A DNA stretch of 64,000 nucleotides from GCA-003244245 sp963712995 (lineage in GTDB: Bacteria > Actinomycetota > Actinomycetes > Mycobacteriales > Pseudonocardiaceae): the NCBI GenBank assembly GCA_963712995.1, contig CAVQKH010000032.1, positions 1 through 64,000 of the forward strand. Reading direction: 5' to 3'. The notes under the pieces are model-generated. The model had not been told where the DNA came from, did not search any database, and saw nothing but the letters and a program-made list of their open reading frames with translations. This document shows positions 1 through 8,421 of this stretch, piece by piece. A program made the translations under genes and the position numbers. The first letter of the stretch is position 1. Each line of letters begins with the position of its first letter.

Positions 1-345
1 TTTGAATGCCATTCCAAGACGCGCGAACTCGGCATCTGGCAGTGCCAGCACGGTCTCCGGTATCGGGAACAACCACGCCTGACCGAATGGCGTGGTGATC
101 GGTTCGCCGTGCGCCTGACAGAAGGAGCGGTAGAGCTTGCGAGCCTGCCCGGCGGCGGATGACCTGCCGCACGATCGAGGGGTCCAGCGCGTCCCACAGG
201 TCGGGGTTGCGCCAGCGCGCCACCGTCCCGAGCTCCCGCCAGCGCGTGACCATACGACTTCGGCCCGGTCACCGTCGCGGGATCGATCACGCGAAAAACG
301 GTGCCGCCGGTGACGGACAGCCAGAACGGATGGTCGATCATCACC
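1..345 (-). pseudogene. Frameshifted HhH-GPD/AlkA-like DNA glycosylase remnant, runs off left edge
   Basis: Read on the minus strand, the segment contains pieces of one protein in different frames. A stretch ending SIVRQVIRRR (about 170-245) continues in another frame as AGQARKLYRSF and LFPIPETVLALPDAEFARLG (about 1-160), and an FWLSVTGGTVFRVID stretch lies further upstream. The order (RQV...AGQARKLYR, then FP.PE..LAL, then LGMAFK) resembles DNA-3-methyladenine glycosylase-type HhH-GPD proteins. At least one frameshift near 155-165 interrupts it, and probably another near 240. The rest lies outside the window. Family assignment is from memory of conserved blocks and is moderate. It could be a genuine pseudogene or sequence error. 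Confidence 0.5.
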
Positions 346-457
346 GAGGAACGATCACAACGACAGCCTTTCGATCACGGCGAGGGCGGATCCGTGACTG
401 CACTCGCTGGATACGGGCGAGCGCGTTCGGTCGAGGTGAACGCCGTTATCTGCGAGA

Positions 458-2173
458 ATGCAGATCATGGCGGCATCCAGGAAGTACTCTGAAGAGTTTC
501 GGCAGCGTGCTGTAAGGATGGTCCTCGATGTCCGCCACGAAGGCACTGATCAGCCCGACGCGGTCAAGCGGGTCGCCGATGAGTTGAACATGCCCGCCAG
601 GACGCTGCACCAGTGGGTCGAAGCCCACGAATCCCAGCAGGCCCGAGGTTTCGACGCCACCGCAATCGAGGAGTCCGATCCGTATGCGGCGGGCGTACAA
701 CTGGTGGAGTTCGGCGCACTCGATGAAGCCCAGACCGTGTGGGGCACCGCCGCCGAAGCCGGCGACACCGAAGCCGCATTCAACCTGGGGGTACTGATGG
801 TGCGCCGCGGTGAGCTCGGCGAGGCGGCCAACTGGTGGCGAAAAGCAGCCGACGCCGGTGATCCGGACGCCGCGGCCGGGCTGGGCATGCTGCTGGTGCA
901 GCGCGGTGAACTCGAGGAGTCCGAGACGTTGTGGCGCCGCGCCGCTGAGGCCGGTAACACCGACGCCGCCACCGGACTGGGCCGACTGCTGGTGCAGCGC
1001 GGTGACCTGGCCGAGGCGGAAACCTGGTGGCACACCGCCGCCCAGGCCGGCGACACCGAGGCCGCCACCGGGCTGGGCGTGCTGCTGGAGAAACGCGGCG
1101 AGCATGACCAGGCGGAAACCTGGTGGCGTCGTGCCGCCGAAGCCGGCGACCCAGCTGCCGCCACCGGGTTGGGTGTGCTGCTGGTGCGGCGCGGCGACGT
1201 CGTCGAGGCGGAAACCTGGTGGCGTCGTGCCGCCGAAGCCGGCGACACCGGTGCAGCCACCGGCTTGGGCGTGCTGCTGGAGCAGCGCGGCGATCTCGCT
1301 GATGCTGAAACCTGGTACCGCAAGGCCGCCGAAGCCGGCAACACCGATGGCGCCAACTACCTTGGCCGGCTGCTGGAGCAGCGCGGCGACCTCACCGACG
1401 CCGAGGCCTGGTACCGCAAGGCCGCCGAAGCCGGCAACACCACCGCAGCGAACAACCTGGGCCAGCTGTTGGTGCAGCGCCGGGACCTCGCCGGGGCGGA
1501 ACACTGGTGGCGACGCGCCGCCGAAACCGGCAACACCGCGACCGCCGCAGGCCTGGGCGTGCTGCTGGAGCAGCGCGGTGAGCTCGACGAGGCAACGGAC
1601 TGGTACCGCATCGCGGCCGAAGCCGGCAACGTCGCTGCCGCGGCCAGCCTCGGCAGCCTGCTCGAACAACGCGGCGACCTCGACGAGGCCACCCGCTGGT
1701 ACCACACCGCGGCCGAAGCCGGCAACACCACCGTGGCGTTCAACCTCGGTCTGCTGCTGAAGCGGCGCGGTGACCTGGACGGGGCGATGCAGTGGTCCCG
1801 GACCGCGGCCGAAGCCGGCAACAGCGATGCCGCCAACAACCTGGGCTTGCTGCTGGAAGAACGCGGCGACCTCGACGATGCCGTGACCTGGTACCGCACC
1901 GCTTCCGAAGCCGGTAACACCACCGCCGCGTACAACCTCGGTCTGCTGCTGCGGCAACGCGGCGACCTCGACGGTGCAACGACGTGGTATCGCACCGCGG
2001 CGGAAGCCGGCAACCACAGCGCCGCGAACAACCTCGGCGTGCTGCTGGAGCAGCGCGGCCATCTTGATGAGGCCGAACGCTGGTACCGCACCGCTGCCGA
2101 AGCCGGCAACACCAGCGCCGCGTACAACCTCGGCGTGCTGCTGGGACAGCAACGATCCCGGGCCGGCTCGTGA
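458..2173 (+). CDS. Sel1/TPR-like repeat protein with an N-terminal transposase-type HTH
   Basis: 571 residues. Residues 1-60 (SRKYSEEFRQRAVRMVLD...ARTLHQWV) look like the helix-turn-helix of IS3/IS2-type transposase OrfA (Transposase_8 family). From about residue 75 to 560 the protein is about 15 tandem 32-residue repeats with the pattern LGxLLxQRGDLxxAxxWYRxAAEAGNTxAAxN, which are Sel1-like/TPR solenoid repeats. The 96-bp DNA repeats are conserved but not identical. The start may be ATG 458 or ATG 467 (MAASRKYSEEF); no clear Shine-Dalgarno site separates them. No signal peptide or membrane segment is visible. The role is unknown; Sel1 solenoids usually mediate protein-protein contacts, and the HTH suggests DNA binding. 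No transposase catalytic domain follows, so it is not an insertion sequence. Confidence 0.8.
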   Translation: MQIMAASRKYSEEFRQRAVRMVLDVRHEGTDQPDAVKRVADELNMPARTLHQWVEAHESQQARGFDATAIEESDPYAAGVQLVEFGALDEAQTVWGTAAEAGDTEAAFNLGVLMVRRGELGEAANWWRKAADAGDPDAAAGLGMLLVQRGELEESETLWRRAAEAGNTDAATGLGRLLVQRGDLAEAETWWHTAAQAGDTEAATGLGVLLEKRGEHDQAETWWRRAAEAGDPAAATGLGVLLVRRGDVVEAETWWRRAAEAGDTGAATGLGVLLEQRGDLADAETWYRKAAEAGNTDGANYLGRLLEQRGDLTDAEAWYRKAAEAGNTTAANNLGQLLVQRRDLAGAEHWWRRAAETGNTATAAGLGVLLEQRGELDEATDWYRIAAEAGNVAAAASLGSLLEQRGDLDEATRWYHTAAEAGNTTVAFNLGLLLKRRGDLDGAMQWSRTAAEAGNSDAANNLGLLLEERGDLDDAVTWYRTASEAGNTTAAYNLGLLLRQRGDLDGATTWYRTAAEAGNHSAANNLGVLLEQRGHLDEAERWYRTAAEAGNTSAAYNLGVLLGQQRSRAGS

Positions 2174-2213
2174 CCACACCCGCTGGTCTCGCCGGAGCCG
2201 GGGGAGGTACAAC

Positions 2214-2759
2214 GTGGATATGAGCTCGTTGTCCCGACTATCGGCCTTGATCACCCAACCCGCCAGCACCGTCCTCGACGCCACCGCGGCGCTGATCGCG
2301 TTGCCCCGCCGGGTGATCGACATGGTGGCCGAGGTCGAGCAGACCCTCGCTGCGGTGAACGCCGCCACCGTCCGGAGCGATGAGCTGATCGATCGCATCA
2401 ACGGCATCGCCACCAGGGCGGAAGGCGCCGTGCTGGCCGCAGCCGCGGCCATCGAACAAGCCAGCTCGATCACGGCCACCGCCGCCCCGTTGCTGGCCAG
2501 CTACAGCGAGCCGCTGCGCCGCCTGGAGCCCGCGGTCCGCCGGCTGGCCGAGACCACCGACTCACACGAGGTCGACGCACTGGTCAAGCTCATCGACCGG
2601 CTACCGCGGCTGGTCAACGCGATGGACGATGACGTGATGCCATTGCTCGATCGCCTGGACCAGAGCGGCCCCGACCTCAACCAACTGCTGGACAGCGTCT
2701 CCGACCTCAACCGCATGGCCGGCCGCATCCCCAAAGTCTTCCGACGCCGCCCCGGATGA
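2214..2759 (+). CDS. Hypothetical protein, amphipathic helical, 181 aa
   Basis: Starts with a GTG at 2214, 6 nt after a strong GGGGGAGG ribosome-binding site (2200-2207); an ATG at 2220 is the alternative. The product (MSSLSRLSALITQPASTVLD...) is almost entirely predicted helix. An N-terminal stretch with LPRRVIDM is followed by heptad-like repeats through SDLNRMAGRIPKVFRRRPG and a basic C-terminus. Similar short proteins of unknown function are widespread in actinobacteria. It follows the Sel1-repeat gene by 40 bp on the same strand, so co-transcription is plausible. No catalytic motif is visible and no function is proposed. Confidence 0.75.
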   Translation: MDMSSLSRLSALITQPASTVLDATAALIALPRRVIDMVAEVEQTLAAVNAATVRSDELIDRINGIATRAEGAVLAAAAAIEQASSITATAAPLLASYSEPLRRLEPAVRRLAETTDSHEVDALVKLIDRLPRLVNAMDDDVMPLLDRLDQSGPDLNQLLDSVSDLNRMAGRIPKVFRRRPG

Positions 2760-2838
2760 TCACTCTAATCCCCTGGAGTGGAATTCGGCGCTATAACGCT
2801 ATAACACGGTGACGCACTCACGACCCCTCGGAGCGGAC

Positions 2839-3597
2839 ATGCGGGTAGCCGTCGTCGGTGGTACCGGACTGGTGGGACGGCACACCACCGAGGCTCTGCG
2901 CCACACCGGGCATGACGCCGTCGTGATAGCCCGGTCGGCGGGGATCGACGTGATCACCGGAGCGGGCCTGGACGCCGCGCTGGCCGGGGTCGAAGCGGTC
3001 ATCGACGTCACCAACACCTTCGCGCAGGAGCCCGTGGAGATCCGGGAGTTCTTCAGTACCGCGACCGGGAACCTCCTTGCCGCCGAGCAGCGGGCCGGCG
3101 TCGGGCATCACCTGGTGCTGTCCATCGTCGGAATTGATCGGGTCGAGGGCAACCCTCATTTCGCAGGCAAGCGGCGGCAGGAGGACCTCGCTCTGGCCGG
3201 CCCGGTCCCGGTGACGATCATCCGGGCGACGCAGTTCCACGAGTTCGCGGGGATGGTCATCGGCTGGACCCGGAGAGGCGACGTCGCGACGGTGGCACCG
3301 CTGCTGGTCCAGCCGATCGCCGCATCCGACGTCGGCCGGGGCCTTGCGGAGTTCGCCACCGGCCCGGCGCACGGCGGAATACGTGAGCTCGCCGGACCGG
3401 AGACCCAAGATCTGGTCGACATGGCCCGGCGGACCCTGGCCGCCCGCGGACAGTCGATCCGGCTTATCGCGAGCTGGCGGGACGGCCCGTTCAGCGTCGA
3501 GGTGGCCGGCGAGGTCCTGCTACCCGGACCGGACGCCCAACTCGCACCGACCACCTTCGACACCTGGTTGGCCACCGAGGCCTCCTCCCCCGCGTGA
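2839..3597 (+). CDS. NAD(P)-binding NmrA/SDR-like protein
   Basis: 252 residues from ATG 2839 (MRVAVVGGTGLVGRHT), preceded by CGGAG at 2829-2833; an in-frame GTG at 2809 lacks a ribosome-binding site. The N-terminal GGTGLVG is the glycine-rich dinucleotide-binding loop of atypical (extended) SDR/NmrA-like proteins. Later blocks (LVLSIVGIDR, FAGKRRQED, VTIIRATQFHEF) match the usual core of that family, where SIVG replaces the classical YxxxK catalytic element with a K in the KRRQED helix. It is likely a cytosolic oxidoreductase or redox-sensing protein; the substrate is unknown. It is convergent with the DinB-family gene. Confidence 0.82.
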   Translation: MRVAVVGGTGLVGRHTTEALRHTGHDAVVIARSAGIDVITGAGLDAALAGVEAVIDVTNTFAQEPVEIREFFSTATGNLLAAEQRAGVGHHLVLSIVGIDRVEGNPHFAGKRRQEDLALAGPVPVTIIRATQFHEFAGMVIGWTRRGDVATVAPLLVQPIAASDVGRGLAEFATGPAHGGIRELAGPETQDLVDMARRTLAARGQSIRLIASWRDGPFSVEVAGEVLLPGPDAQLAPTTFDTWLATEASSPA

Positions 3598-3655
3598 GCG
3601 CGCCGCTACGTTCTAAGTCTGGGTGATTCGCCAGATACCTAAGGGGCGCGGCATT

Positions 3656-4231
3656 CTAGATTTGTTGCGGGGCCTTCCAGGGTTCGAACCACGGATTGGG
3701 GGGCCAACTCTCCGCAGCGGCCATCAGTGGGAAGGCTGTGGCACCGTCCAAGGACTCCCGGATGATGTCCGCGTGGCCGGCGTGCCGAGCGATCTCTTCG
3801 ATCAGATGCAGCAGAACCCACCGCACCGACCACTCCTTGACCTGCGGCATCCACGAGATCCCCGGGGGGACCGGCACCGGCCGCCCGAGATCTGAGATCC
3901 CCGCGATAATCGCGTCGGTCTCCTTGGCCGCCTGCTCGTAATCATCGAGCAGGCCGGCCAGAGTCTCATCCGGCCCGAACCGGAAGCCGGCCTGGTGGCT
4001 CTCCACCGACTGCTTCCGGTCGCGTTGCTCAACCACGGCCATCCAGCCGCGCTCCGCGATCGAGACGTGCTTGATCAACCCTCCGATGCTGAGCGGGCTC
4101 ACCGTCGGAGTCGCTCGGGCCTGCTCATCCGTCAGCCCATGAGCGGTGAGGCGGAGCACGAAACGTTGCTGAGCGAGGTAAGCCAGCAACCCCTCGCGCT
4201 CGTCAGCGACCGGTGCAACGAGTCCAGGCAT
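3656..4231 (-). CDS. DinB-family (DUF664-type) protein
   Basis: 191 residues, starting at MPGLVAPVADEREGLLAYL; AAAGG lies about 9 nt upstream on the minus strand, and upstream in-frame codons lack such a site. The four-helix-bundle DinB signature is visible: LRLTAHGLTDEQA, then SIGGLIKHVSIAERGWM (first His of the metal triad), then WSVRWVLLHLIEEIARHAGHADIIRE (second and third His). The HLIEEIARHAGHAD block is characteristic of DUF664/mycothiol-dependent-type DinB proteins. These are usually metal-dependent thiol transferases or hydrolases using mycothiol in actinobacteria. The substrate is not deducible. It is monocistronic and convergent with the SDR-like gene. Confidence 0.85.
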   Translation of the reverse strand: MPGLVAPVADEREGLLAYLAQQRFVLRLTAHGLTDEQARATPTVSPLSIGGLIKHVSIAERGWMAVVEQRDRKQSVESHQAGFRFGPDETLAGLLDDYEQAAKETDAIIAGISDLGRPVPVPPGISWMPQVKEWSVRWVLLHLIEEIARHAGHADIIRESLDGATAFPLMAAAESWPPNPWFEPWKAPQQI

Positions 4232-4561
4232 GTGACCAAACCTTTCGGTACGGAGTCTGTGGTTGACCCGCACATCGTGACAGCAGACCCCGACAGTTTC
4301 GGGCCGTCACGACGCGACGAGGCGGTGGAAAACAACCACGCTGGCTCAGCTGCGCCGCCGTCTTGCCCACCTCGGTCTGGTCCTCCGGCCCGACGAGACA
4401 CTCACCGGCGGTTCCCCACCCGACGACGCAGGATGGCTCCGATCACAGAAAGTAACCAATTCGCCTGATCGAATGCGTTGGGTAACGGAACACCCCGTCA
4501 ACGGAGTATCAATAACCCTGGTCCCGGATTACCGGGGAAAACCGACGCTGGAGAGGGTCCG
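4232..4561. other. 330-bp divergent intergenic region
   Basis: Lies between the DinB-family gene (minus) and the OmpA-like gene (plus). Open frames here are short and have no recognisable protein. A GGAGAGG ribosome-binding site for the downstream gene is at its right end (about 4549-4555). It presumably holds two divergent promoters, but no convincing -35/-10 pair was identified. Nothing else is seen. Confidence 0.4.
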
Positions 4562-5455
4562 ATGCAATTCGCGCCCACCGCAGACGGATCGGTGCCCATC
4601 CCGGGGCCGATTCGGATCATGGAGCGATGGCGAGTGGCCTGGCACGGCCGCCGCGATGGCAAACGCCCACCGTCGGACCCAAGCCGTCCGCAACCCTACC
4701 TGGAATCGCTGCGCGCCCAGGCCGAACTCGGTCAGCGAGCCGTCAACGAGTGGCTGCACGGCAGGGTCGATCCAGTCGACCGCGAAGCCGTTCAGGTCCT
4801 CATCCTGCTTGATCAGCACCGTCGGGATCCGGTGCTGGAACCAGAAACCGCCCCGGCCAGACAGGCCGACGAGGGCACCGACCCGAATCCGGCGTCCAGC
4901 ATCCCCCCGCAGGTACTCAAGGCCAGAGAGGCTGCCGCGGCGCAGAAGGCCTACCGGCGGAGGGTCGGCGAGCGGGAGAAGGCCGAGCAGCGGCTCGGCC
5001 AGTTGGGTAGCACCCGGCATCATCTGATCGAAGTCGCTCGGGCAGCCGCGGACGCCCACACCGCACGTTATGAAGAGCTGGTGGGGCTCTACCGCACCGC
5101 GCTGCTACGCCACGACCCGGATCGACACCAGGCGCCTCGGCCGCCGGCGCTGAGCCGTGCGCCGTGGGTGCATGGGGACATGCCGTTGCGCGCCGGCGGG
5201 GAAAGGGCCCTGCTCACAGAAACCACCGCCTCGGACGGCACCCAAGAATACCGGCTGGGGCTCTCGCAGCAGCGAGCCAATGCCGTCCGTGACCTCCTGA
5301 TCGGCCTCGGCGCTCCTGCGGATCTCATCCAAACCCGTGGATTGGGCAGCGACTTTCCTGGCTACGTGCCCGATCGAGACCAGCAGGGCAACCTCGACCC
5401 CCTCCCGGCGGCGCAGAACCGCCAGGTCATCATCGAGCTGACCCGACCGGATTAG
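4562..5455 (+). CDS. Protein with C-terminal OmpA-like domain
   Basis: 297 residues from ATG 4562 (MQFAPTADG), 6 nt after GGAGAGG. The C-terminal 70 residues carry the OmpA/MotB peptidoglycan-binding pattern: LSQQRANAVRDLLIGLGAP, then IQTRGLGSDFPG, then NRQVIIEL. The middle (about residues 115-190) is charged and helical (KAREAAAAQKAYRRRVGERE), probably coiled coil. No signal peptide, lipobox or transmembrane helix is visible in the N-terminus, which is unusual for a domain that normally acts outside the membrane. It could be secreted by another route, act in the cytoplasm, or have a misassigned start, although no better upstream start is seen. Function unknown. Confidence 0.75.
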   Translation: MQFAPTADGSVPIPGPIRIMERWRVAWHGRRDGKRPPSDPSRPQPYLESLRAQAELGQRAVNEWLHGRVDPVDREAVQVLILLDQHRRDPVLEPETAPARQADEGTDPNPASSIPPQVLKAREAAAAQKAYRRRVGEREKAEQRLGQLGSTRHHLIEVARAAADAHTARYEELVGLYRTALLRHDPDRHQAPRPPALSRAPWVHGDMPLRAGGERALLTETTASDGTQEYRLGLSQQRANAVRDLLIGLGAPADLIQTRGLGSDFPGYVPDRDQQGNLDPLPAAQNRQVIIELTRPD

Positions 5456-5636
5456 CATGACGTGATCCACCCAAGCGCCAGGACGAGCAGCTCGGAGGCC
5501 AGGTGGCAGACCATATTTTGCCGCCCTCACATTGGGGACCATTAGGTCCAACACCATGGCGACCTAGGATCCAGCGTGCTGCCGCAACCCTTCCCAATAA
5601 GATGATCTTCACCAACTGTCGCGGTGGGGATTCCCG

Positions 5637-7736
5637 GTGAGGATTCGTAGGCGGTCCTTGCACCACCAGACACCGCGTGACCTTGGAGCTTCGGAGGCGA
5701 GACGCCTAGAGCTCCTTATCTTCGATTACGAGATGGCACGCGACGACGAACGTATATCCATTAATGCCCAGACCACCATTCTCGGGGTAGCAGTGGCTCT
5801 CATCGCTTTGCTGATAGGGGCCCTGACACAGGAATGTAGCTTTGGCATGAAGTTGCCAGCTGACTGCATCGACGTACCAGATTTGGCGCTGGCCAGCACG
5901 CCACTGCTACCCCTTGCGATGCTGGCTTTCACGCAAATGATAGGCGAGATTGGGACGTTGCGAAGCTACTACATGCGCGGTCTCGAGGCCGAGCTTGGCG
6001 CCTACATTAAGGCACCCATTGCCGCACTCGGAGAAGTTCGACCACTTTCTTATATGGGTTTGGCGACAGAACTGATGAGCCTCCGACGTGGCCGCGCTGG
6101 GTACCGATTACTCGCAAATTTTATCTTGTTCAGCATCGTTCTCGTTTTTGGCGGAATTACCTTGTACATCGGCATCAAAGTGGGCAGTCGTCCGATCAAG
6201 GTTGCCATGATCGTCGTGTACGGAACGGCTTTTATAGCGCTCTTCCATGAGATGGTCGCCAGCACTATAGGCGGTCGCCGACTGTTCGAATCGGCTGCGC
6301 GAAAATTCCTCTCAGGAAACAGCTACATCGGACTCCCGAAGGTTGGGCACGATCCGCACAATGATTCTATTGCTGCCATAGGCCAGAGCTCGATGAGCGG
6401 CATAGAAAGTGTCGGACCGTCACGGAAACCGGAGGTTGAAATAAATGAAAGCAAGCGCTCTCTGCTGTCCTACCTATTCCTTCCTCGACCTGAGGATCTG
6501 ATCAAGTGGCCGATCGCTCCCATAGTCTTCCTGTTGACCGCATGGTCAACAGGAAACTGGGAACGCTGGCCCCAGTTCCTATTGTTGTGGCTAATTCTGG
6601 AATACCTGGTCTACGAATCCCGATATCAGTGGAATGATGTGCGCGGTCTCGATGAGGATCAAGTCCATGCCGAGCATCAATCCCGGGCACGGTTGCCTAT
6701 CAAGGGAAGCCCGGATGAACAACGGCGCGATATCGTCACTAGTGTTTCGCTGGGCTTGACGCGGCTCGCCCTGGCAATACTCACAGGGTGGGCGTTTCAG
6801 TTAACAACAGAAGTTCTAGTGCTCATAGTAGCGGTTTACGCGATCGCAATTCCGTACGAGGTACTCCGCGCGCACAAAGAAATAAACACACCGTTCCGTC
6901 CGACGCCTACCACCATAACCATATGGCTTTTAGTCGGATTCGGCTACGCGATTCGTGCGGGTCTTGGATTCACACTCGCCAACCTGCCTATTTTCATACG
7001 CGCAGGCGCCATTGGAACAGTTTACTTCATCGCATTCGGCATCATGTTTGTCTTATTAACCTGGGTGCTTGACGCAACATCTTATTGCCGTTGCGATAAG
7101 GGTGACACGTGGTACGCGCTTCCTGCCCTCACTCTAAAACCCCACCTGGCCGCATTGCTCCGCTACGTTGATATCACCCCAAGCGACGCACGCAACGCGC
7201 CGGTCGGCAGCCTCCCCAAGGAACCCATCGATCGCGAAAATGATCCCGCCTACTGCGGCAGTCGAAAAGTGCTCGAAAAGAGCACGTTTCGGGAATCATC
7301 TCGTGCCCCGTGGAATTGGGCGATGCTCAGCAGCATGGGGATGGGTGCAGTACTCGGAATAGATCTGGCAGGACCACGCGCAAGCGGCCCGCTCGTGTAC
7401 GTCGTTGCAGTCGCGGTCAGCCTCGCCGGTGGAATCTTGCTGACATCTACCGGGATCAAAAAGAACCTACTCAACCTCTTCATCGTCGGGGGATTTCTTA
7501 GCTTGATCGCAATTATCGCAGAGAGCAAGCTGCCCATCCTAGCGGCAATACCATGGCTCGCCACCAGTGTTACGTATTTGAATTTTCGCTACAGTTCTTA
7601 TCGCGACCTCAAGGAGTTCGGTCGCACTGCCGTTAAAGGAATCAAAATCATTCCCAGCATCTTGCTGCGATTGCTGGTCGGCCGGGCAACCTGGGACAAA
7701 TTCTCTTTTAGAGGGCCCTACGGGCCGCGGAGCTAG
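5637..7736 (+). CDS. Large polytopic membrane protein with UbiA-like Asp motif
   Basis: 699 residues with about ten or more hydrophobic segments. An N-terminal half has helices near residues 46-64, 85-105, 158-180 and 188-208. A cytoplasmic loop follows (about 210-285), then a C-terminal half of 6-8 helices. Just after a helix, residues about 333-341 read NDVRGLDED, like the NDxxDxxxD first Asp-rich motif of UbiA prenyltransferases; a second canonical Asp motif was not found. Base composition and codon use (many A/T third positions) are clearly lower in GC than the neighbours, which suggests horizontal acquisition. GTG start at 5637 with GGTGGGGA upstream. Function is unproven; a lipid-linked prenyl transfer role is inference only. 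Confidence 0.7.
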   Translation: MRIRRRSLHHQTPRDLGASEARRLELLIFDYEMARDDERISINAQTTILGVAVALIALLIGALTQECSFGMKLPADCIDVPDLALASTPLLPLAMLAFTQMIGEIGTLRSYYMRGLEAELGAYIKAPIAALGEVRPLSYMGLATELMSLRRGRAGYRLLANFILFSIVLVFGGITLYIGIKVGSRPIKVAMIVVYGTAFIALFHEMVASTIGGRRLFESAARKFLSGNSYIGLPKVGHDPHNDSIAAIGQSSMSGIESVGPSRKPEVEINESKRSLLSYLFLPRPEDLIKWPIAPIVFLLTAWSTGNWERWPQFLLLWLILEYLVYESRYQWNDVRGLDEDQVHAEHQSRARLPIKGSPDEQRRDIVTSVSLGLTRLALAILTGWAFQLTTEVLVLIVAVYAIAIPYEVLRAHKEINTPFRPTPTTITIWLLVGFGYAIRAGLGFTLANLPIFIRAGAIGTVYFIAFGIMFVLLTWVLDATSYCRCDKGDTWYALPALTLKPHLAALLRYVDITPSDARNAPVGSLPKEPIDRENDPAYCGSRKVLEKSTFRESSRAPWNWAMLSSMGMGAVLGIDLAGPRASGPLVYVVAVAVSLAGGILLTSTGIKKNLLNLFIVGGFLSLIAIIAESKLPILAAIPWLATSVTYLNFRYSSYRDLKEFGRTAVKGIKIIPSILLRLLVGRATWDKFSFRGPYGPRS

Positions 7737-7766
7737 TTGGTGCAGTCCAAATCATGCAGCAGTACC

Positions 7767-7787
7767 GTGTCTGATCATCACACGGAC
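7767..7787. terminator. Possible hairpin after the membrane-protein gene
   Basis: CCGTGT and ACACGG are separated by 9 nt, 30 bp after the stop codon at 7736. There is no T-tract, so this is a weak factor-independent terminator candidate serving the convergent gene pair. Confidence 0.25.
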
Positions 7788-7801
7788 GCAACCGGGGCTG
7801 A

Positions 7802-7839
7802 ATTATCTGAGCAGTTCGAGATTATCTGAGTAGTTCGAG
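7802..7839. repeat. Tandem 19-bp duplication at the 3' end of the isochorismatase-like gene
   Basis: Two adjacent copies (7802-7820 and 7821-7839) of ATTATCTGAG-nAGTTCGAG differ at one base. The stop codon of the minus-strand gene (7824-7822) lies in the right copy, so the left copy is a duplicated gene end just beyond the stop. Confidence 0.7.
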
Positions 7840-8421
7840 CACCTGCTCTGCGGTCAGACACCCCGCAGTGGTCAGATCCAGATTGGCCAGGGACGCGCGG
7901 TGCACTACGTCGTTGGCCGCTGCGACGCAATCGCTGACCGGGTGCACTATCAGACCGAGGTCGGTACCGTTTCTTGCGGTCTGCTCGACGACGAGATTCG
8001 TGGCGACCCCGGTCAAGAACACGGTATCGATCTCGCGCTCAGCCAGCCAACCGGTGAGATCGTTACCGGCGAGCCCGGACAACTTCTGGTTATCGACCAC
8101 GCGATCGTGATCGGCAGACATCTCCTCGATCAACTGCGCGCCTGCGGCATCCGGTCGGAACGCTTCCTGCGCATCGCCGACCGCCCTCATGAAGTCGGTG
8201 TTTCGGACCAGCTCGCCCCCACCAACAGGAACGGTGAACCGGGTGAACACCACCGGTACTCCGGCCGCGCGAACCGACCCATGAAATCGCACTGCCCGCT
8301 CCACGACGCCACTACGCGCCACCGGCTCGCTCAGCATCGGACCGAAGAACCCCTCCGGCTTGATCACATTAAGCTGCCAGTGCAGGGCCAGAACCGCGGA
8401 TCGTCCCCGATCGATAGTCAC
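7822..8421 (-). CDS. Isochorismatase-fold protein lacking canonical catalytic residues
   Basis: 199 residues from GTG 8421 (MTIDRGRSAVLALHWQLN), with AGGAAGG 8 nt upstream and a 4-nt GTGA overlap with the end of the Nudix gene, so the two are translationally coupled. The fold pattern is that of cysteine hydrolases: a first strand, then RAAGVPVVFTRF, then VDNQKLSGLAGNDL, then TVFLTGVATNLVVEQTAR and VSDCVAAAN. In the family the first strand carries a catalytic Asp (here ALHWQ, so His) and the TGVATNxCV motif carries the nucleophilic Cys (here LVV, so Val). The Lys (NQK) remains. It may be a non-hydrolytic member of a known Cys-less actinobacterial subgroup. Substrate unknown. Confidence 0.82.
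   Translation of the reverse strand: MTIDRGRSAVLALHWQLNVIKPEGFFGPMLSEPVARSGVVERAVRFHGSVRAAGVPVVFTRFTVPVGGGELVRNTDFMRAVGDAQEAFRPDAAGAQLIEEMSADHDRVVDNQKLSGLAGNDLTGWLAEREIDTVFLTGVATNLVVEQTARNGTDLGLIVHPVSDCVAAANDVVHRASLANLDLTTAGCLTAEQVLELLR

Noticed and set aside
770..2140. Regular about 96-bp repeats that could suggest a CRISPR array
   Set aside because: The repeats are coding, directly adjacent with no spacers, and vary as protein repeats do.
446..2479. 677-residue minus-strand open frame over the Sel1-repeat gene
   Set aside because: It is the antisense shadow of high-GC repeat DNA; the plus-strand frame has clear repeat structure and a transposase-like HTH, and the minus frame has none.
4473..5059. 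Alternative frames on either strand over the OmpA-like gene
   Set aside because: They lack a ribosome-binding site and domain content; the chosen frame has both.
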